Assembly (NCBI GenBank): GCA_013286305.1
Contig: JABDFW010000028.1
Location: 1-36,760, forward strand
Direction of reading: 5' to 3'
DNA: 36,760 bases
Source: Bacteroidota bacterium
Lineage (GTDB): Bacteria; Bacteroidota; Bacteroidia; Chitinophagales; Chitinophagaceae
Every line of letters begins with the position of its first letter. Position 1 is the stretch's first letter. Made by a program: the position numbers and the translations under genes. The notes under the pieces were generated by a model. The model was not told the DNA's origin, did not search any database, and was given only the letters and a program-made list of their open reading frames with translations. Shown piece after piece: positions 32,927-36,760 of the stretch.

Positions 32927-33826
32927 TTACTTCCTTATCGGTTCATCTGACACCTCTGCCTTAGGATTATAATAATGCCACAACAATGCCGATAACTTGC
33001 GCGTAAGCACCCATGCTTCGTTGTTATACTGCCAACTGGTATCTTTATTATTCTTTGTAAATATGCTGAAAATGTAAGAGCAATCTTTTCCGTTTACATA
33101 CGCCACTTCATTGCGGTTTTCATCCAATGCGCCGTTTTTATCTGCAACAAAAGTTCCGGGTGGTATTTGGCTTATAGCTTCTTCATCCCAATACTGCCTG
33201 CTGAGCAACCGCAGCATTTTTTCGCTGCTTTGTTTGCTTAAAACTTCTCCCTTTACTATCTTCTCCATAAATGCAGCAATTTCGCGCGGCGATGTTTGCC
33301 CCCAGCCATACATGCTCCTGTTGGCTTCGCGGCCGGGGGTACGGCTGTTCACGCGTGTTACTTTAAAATCCAGGCTGTCAAGTATCTGGTTAATGCGTGT
33401 ACCGCCGCCTGCAAGGCCCTGGCACCAAAGGCTGGCGCAGTTATCGCTTATGGTAAGCATCAGCATCATAACCTTGCTTAGCTCAATGGTTGAGCCGGGT
33501 TTGGCAAGAGACATGATATCGTCTCCCTCGCTGTAATACAATGAATCAGTATAGGTTAGGCGCTGGTGATAATCCAGCAGCCCTTTTTGTATCTTGTCCA
33601 TCACCCCGGTAAGGATTGATATTTTTACAATACTTGCCGTAGGAAAAACAGTATCTGCATTAATAGCAATTGTTTTATTCTTTTTAAGGTCATGCACATA
33701 AACACCCACATAGCCGTTAAACCCTTTAAGCAGGTCTTCTACCTGTTGTTGCAGCGTGCGGTCTGTTTTTTGCGCGGTTGCACAAATTGCGCAACATAAA
33801 AAAGCCAGCATCATTTTAAATCTCAT
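32927..33826 (-). CDS. Class A beta-lactamase-like serine hydrolase, exported
   Basis: 299 residues from ATG 33826 (signal MRFKMMLAFLCCAICATAQ). SxxK motif SIVK (65-68), SDN motif (127-129), then a KNG triad (230-232) where classical class A enzymes have KTG or KSG. No clear ExxLN omega-loop motif is seen; REANR (166-170) is the closest. The fold and active Ser/Lys support a periplasmic penicillin-recognising enzyme. Whether it hydrolyses beta-lactams or is a cell-wall or other serine hydrolase is not settled by the sequence. It is convergent with feoB. Confidence 0.85.
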   Translation of the reverse strand: MRFKMMLAFLCCAICATAQKTDRTLQQQVEDLLKGFNGYVGVYVHDLKKNKTIAINADTVFPTASIVKISILTGVMDKIQKGLLDYHQRLTYTDSLYYSEGDDIMSLAKPGSTIELSKVMMLMLTISDNCASLWCQGLAGGGTRINQILDSLDFKVTRVNSRTPGREANRSMYGWGQTSPREIAAFMEKIVKGEVLSKQSSEKMLRLLSRQYWDEEAISQIPPGTFVADKNGALDENRNEVAYVNGKDCSYIFSIFTKNNKDTSWQYNNEAWVLTRKLSALLWHYYNPKAEVSDEPIRK

Positions 33827-34101
33827 AAACAAATAGTTATTTAGTTGAAGTTATAAGTAATTTGCGACTGTAGAATACTAACAGGTAAGTTTCTGTATAA
33901 ACTCTGTTCCCGGCCGGAAGTATATGATGGGAACGCTGAAAAAGAAAAGGTGGATTATTGCAGTATGGCCATTTAACAAATAAGAATATGGTACTTTACC
34001 GAAAAAATATTGTTGTTAAAGTGTTAAGATGATTGATTAAAAAACGATACCTGTTATTTTTACCAACAAAACAAACTGTTATACCTAATATTGACCTTAC
34101 C

Positions 34102-36525
34102 ATGCGGAATTTTTTTTTGATCGTGCTGTTATTAGTACAGGCCTGTGTATTTGCGCAGGCGCCTTCCCTTCAGGCAGTTAAGGATAATATAGATAAATAC
34201 AGCGCTAATTACCCACAGGAAAAGATATATATACAGTTTGACAAACCAGCCTACGCTGCGGGCGAAACAGTTTGGTTTAAAGCGTATTTATTAAAAGGAT
34301 TTGAAAATTCGGACCTGAGTAAGAATTTTTATATTGATTTTACAGACACTGCGGGCAATATTTTAATGCATGGCGTTTATCCAATCCAGATTTCATCAGC
34401 AGCCGGCAATTTTGATATCTCTTCTTATTACAACGGTAAAAATATTCACGTGCATGCCTATACAAAATGGATGCTGAATTTTGACACTGCTTTTTTGTAC
34501 GACAGGGATCTTCGTATTATACAAAAACAAACAAACAGTAACACAAAAATTATTGTAAAGCCTTTAACGGCATCTATACAATTTTTTCCGGAGGGTGGTG
34601 ATTGCATTGCAGGAATAAATACTAAAATAGCGTTTAAAGCAATTTATCAGAGCGGCAGGCCGGCCAATGTAAAAGGCATAGTTGTAAACAGTAAGGGCAT
34701 TACCGTTGATACTATTAACTGCATGCACGATGGCATGGGTTATTTTTATTTAAACGCACAAAGCGGCGAAACCTATACTGCCAAATGGAAAGATGACCAA
34801 AAAACTTCCTATACAACTGTTCTGCCTGCAATAAAAAATGAAGGCGCCACTTTTGAAATAAGACCAGGAAAGGAGAAAACCGGGTTTATTATTAAACGCT
34901 CAGATAATGCCTCAGAACCAGATAAGCAGCTGCATATTGTTGCAACCATGCAACAACAAATGGTATATATGGCCAGCGTAAAGCTTGATGAATCGCCTTT
35001 TATAGGCGGCACAATACCGACTGCTCAATTGCCTACCGGCATATTACAGGTAACATTGTTTAATGCTAACTGGATGCCTGTTGCCGAACGGATCTCTTTT
35101 ATAAATAATGATGATTATCATTTTGATCCGGAAGTAGGTTTTGCAGCGTTGGGAACATCAAACCGGGGAAGAAATGTACTGGTTATAAATACGCCTGATT
35201 CTATTGAATCAAATCTTTCTGTTTCTGTTACTGATGCAGGCCTTGGTGTTGATAGTTCGGATGATATTATTTCCCGTTTACTGATGACAGGCGATTTGAG
35301 GGGCAGGGTATTTCATCCTTCGTACTATTTTTCAAATAGCAGTGATAGTGTTGCACGGCACCTTGACCTGGTGTTGCTTACAAATGGATGGCGAAGGTTT
35401 AAATGGGAAGAAGTGATAGCAGGCAAAACACCCGTTCTGAAGTACCCAAAAGATTCAACTTATTTAAGTTTCTCCGGGAAAGTATATGGCGCTACACCAC
35501 AGCAATTACGTGAGGCCGGTTCGATATTTACGGTTATGACAGGCAAGGGTAAAGATACAAGCAAACATTTTGTAACCATCCCGTTACGTGATGACGGAAC
35601 CTTTGCAAAACCCGATCTTATTTTTTTTGATACGCTGAAAGTATATTACCAGTTTGGCGGCAAAGGCGGCCTTGATAATTCAACGGAAGTTACTTTAAGC
35701 ACCGGAGGCATCCCTTCGCCAAGACATATATTTATTGACAAGAATAATATGGGGCTTTCTTTTTTTGATACCACAGGTGATTATCGTAACAGCATCATGG
35801 CTTCAGAAGAAGCCCGTTTGCAGGAATTGCTAAAAACTGCTACTTTAAAAGAAGTAACAGTACAGGCTAAAACGAAAAGTCATTTGGAGATACTGGACGA
35901 AAAATATGCGACCGGTTTATTCAGTGGCGGCGATGCAGCGGCTCAATTTGATCTTTTAACTGACCCCACTGCAGCAAATATGCGTGACGTGCTTACATAC
36001 TTAACAGGAAAAGTTGCAGGCTTAACGATTAGTAACGCAGGAACACCGCAGGTTTCACTTAGCTGGCGCGGCGCTACCCCCGACCTGTTTATGGATGAAA
36101 TGAATGTGAGTGTTGACCAGGTAACAAGTTTAAATATGAGTGACGTTGCTTATATAAAAGTAATGAGGCCACCCTTTTTTGGCAGTGCGGGGGGTGGCAG
36201 CGGCGGCGCCATTGCTATTTACACGCGCAAAGGCGGCGATGTAAAATCAAACACTGCGGGCAGGGGGATGCCCTATAAAATGGTTGCGGGTTATACCTTT
36301 GCAAGGCAGTTTTATTCGCCTAACTATGGCACATTCGACCCAAAGAATGAGCAGGGAGATGTACGCTCTACATTATATTGGAACCCTGTGGTATTAACTA
36401 CAAAGGAAAATCACATTATTAAATTCCAGTTTTATAATAATGATGTAACAGACAGTTTTAGAGTAATAGTTGAGGGCGTGAGTAAAGATGGCAAGCTAAC
36501 AAGAGTAGAAAAGGTGATTCAATAA
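34102..36525 (+). CDS. MG2-domain and TonB-plug-domain outer-membrane-associated protein
   Basis: 807 residues from ATG 34102 (signal MRNFFLIVLLLVQACVFAQ); the upstream 34033 frame adds no recognised domain. The start of the mature part, QEKIYIQFDKPAYAAGETVWFKAYLL, is the MG2-like macroglobulin-fold entry found in Bacteroidota surface proteins. Several Ig-like strands follow. Near the C-terminus is a TonB-receptor plug-like segment (MRDVLTYLTGKVAGLTIS, MDEMNVSVDQVTSLNMSDVAYIKVMRP, GGAIAIYTRKG), but no barrel follows: the chain ends about 100 residues later. It probably acts in the periplasm or at the outer membrane with a separate receptor. Function unknown. Confidence 0.85.
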   Translation: MRNFFLIVLLLVQACVFAQAPSLQAVKDNIDKYSANYPQEKIYIQFDKPAYAAGETVWFKAYLLKGFENSDLSKNFYIDFTDTAGNILMHGVYPIQISSAAGNFDISSYYNGKNIHVHAYTKWMLNFDTAFLYDRDLRIIQKQTNSNTKIIVKPLTASIQFFPEGGDCIAGINTKIAFKAIYQSGRPANVKGIVVNSKGITVDTINCMHDGMGYFYLNAQSGETYTAKWKDDQKTSYTTVLPAIKNEGATFEIRPGKEKTGFIIKRSDNASEPDKQLHIVATMQQQMVYMASVKLDESPFIGGTIPTAQLPTGILQVTLFNANWMPVAERISFINNDDYHFDPEVGFAALGTSNRGRNVLVINTPDSIESNLSVSVTDAGLGVDSSDDIISRLLMTGDLRGRVFHPSYYFSNSSDSVARHLDLVLLTNGWRRFKWEEVIAGKTPVLKYPKDSTYLSFSGKVYGATPQQLREAGSIFTVMTGKGKDTSKHFVTIPLRDDGTFAKPDLIFFDTLKVYYQFGGKGGLDNSTEVTLSTGGIPSPRHIFIDKNNMGLSFFDTTGDYRNSIMASEEARLQELLKTATLKEVTVQAKTKSHLEILDEKYATGLFSGGDAAAQFDLLTDPTAANMRDVLTYLTGKVAGLTISNAGTPQVSLSWRGATPDLFMDEMNVSVDQVTSLNMSDVAYIKVMRPPFFGSAGGGSGGAIAIYTRKGGDVKSNTAGRGMPYKMVAGYTFARQFYSPNYGTFDPKNEQGDVRSTLYWNPVVLTTKENHIIKFQFYNNDVTDSFRVIVEGVSKDGKLTRVEKVIQ

Positions 36526-36710
36526 AAGGTAAATTGGTAATGCTGATTTAATTATAATAACTGATTTTCCCGGTCATATCATTACTGTTGGCCTTTTCCC
36601 AAAAATTCACCTCGTATTTGGGTTTATTCACCTAACAAAATATTTAGTAGCTAAACGGTTTATAAATCTCCATATCTTTAATTTTCAAGAACTAAAATTA
36701 AATAAAAAGG

Positions 36711-36760
36711 ATGTTCGTTTTCCCCAAGCCTGCACAAATCACTGCGGCAATAGCCATTAT
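36711..36760 (+). CDS. Possible start of a gene running out of the window
   Basis: ATG 36711 opens a frame without stop to the window end (MFVFPKPAQITAAIAI). AAAAAGG stands just before it as a possible ribosome site. Only 16 codons are visible, so neither the gene nor its product can be confirmed. The 185 nt before it, after the plug-domain gene, show no other feature. Confidence 0.3.
   Translation, partial: MFVFPKPAQITAAIAI

Overview
The window looks like chromosome from a Bacteroidota species, most likely Chitinophagaceae or a close relative. Supporting signs are a type IX secretion C-terminal signal, SusC-like and barrel outer-membrane proteins, an IPExxxVDY-family protein, NIPSNAP and Tat-exported TIM-barrel proteins typical of the phylum, and promoter-like TTG/TTTG-N19-21-TAnnTTTG sequences. 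No phage, transposase or CRISPR array is visible. Family calls rest on motif recognition in the translated sequence; no search was run.

Layout. 1-4980: a sensor kinase (cut by the window edge), its NarL-type regulator, a secreted ELWxxDGT-repeat protein and a small outer-membrane barrel. The regulator gene and the ELWxxDGT gene share a 46-nt operator-like array. 5028-7020: a CBS-domain protein, a 237-nt element bounded by 22-bp inverted repeats, and two AT-rich orphan genes. 7186-13469: six same-strand genes for membrane fatty-acid modification (desaturase, DUF1295 protein, SAM methyltransferase, FAD oxidoreductase, DUF1365 protein, cyclopropane synthase), followed by a convergent GPH/MFS transporter. 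TACGAAT-rich repeats lie in and at the end of this cluster. 15180-17366: a Tat-exported sugar isomerase-like protein, rpe and an Lrp/AsnC regulator.

17450-17736 holds a promoter-like sequence, a 171-nt RNA that folds as a class II (Leu-type) tRNA with a roughly 100-nt variable region containing a possible pseudoknot, and a strong intrinsic terminator. It does not read as a working tRNA and is the most unusual object here. 17864-24136: a beta-propeller sensor kinase, dnaN, a lone receiver protein, recX and tryptophan 2,3-dioxygenase. 24153-36525: an outer-membrane barrel protein, NIPSNAP with a divergent HxlR regulator, an IPExxxVDY protein in an operon with an M28 peptidase, feoB without feoA, a class A beta-lactamase-like serine hydrolase, and a large plug-domain protein.

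How the genes may work together. The lipid cluster is a plausible pathway: the desaturase makes a double bond, the two SAM enzymes add a methyl or methylene group across it, and the FAD and DUF proteins modify or support the product. Its FAD protein and cyclopropane synthase resemble the two halves of plant cyclopropane synthase. The first two-component system probably regulates itself and the adjacent secreted protein.
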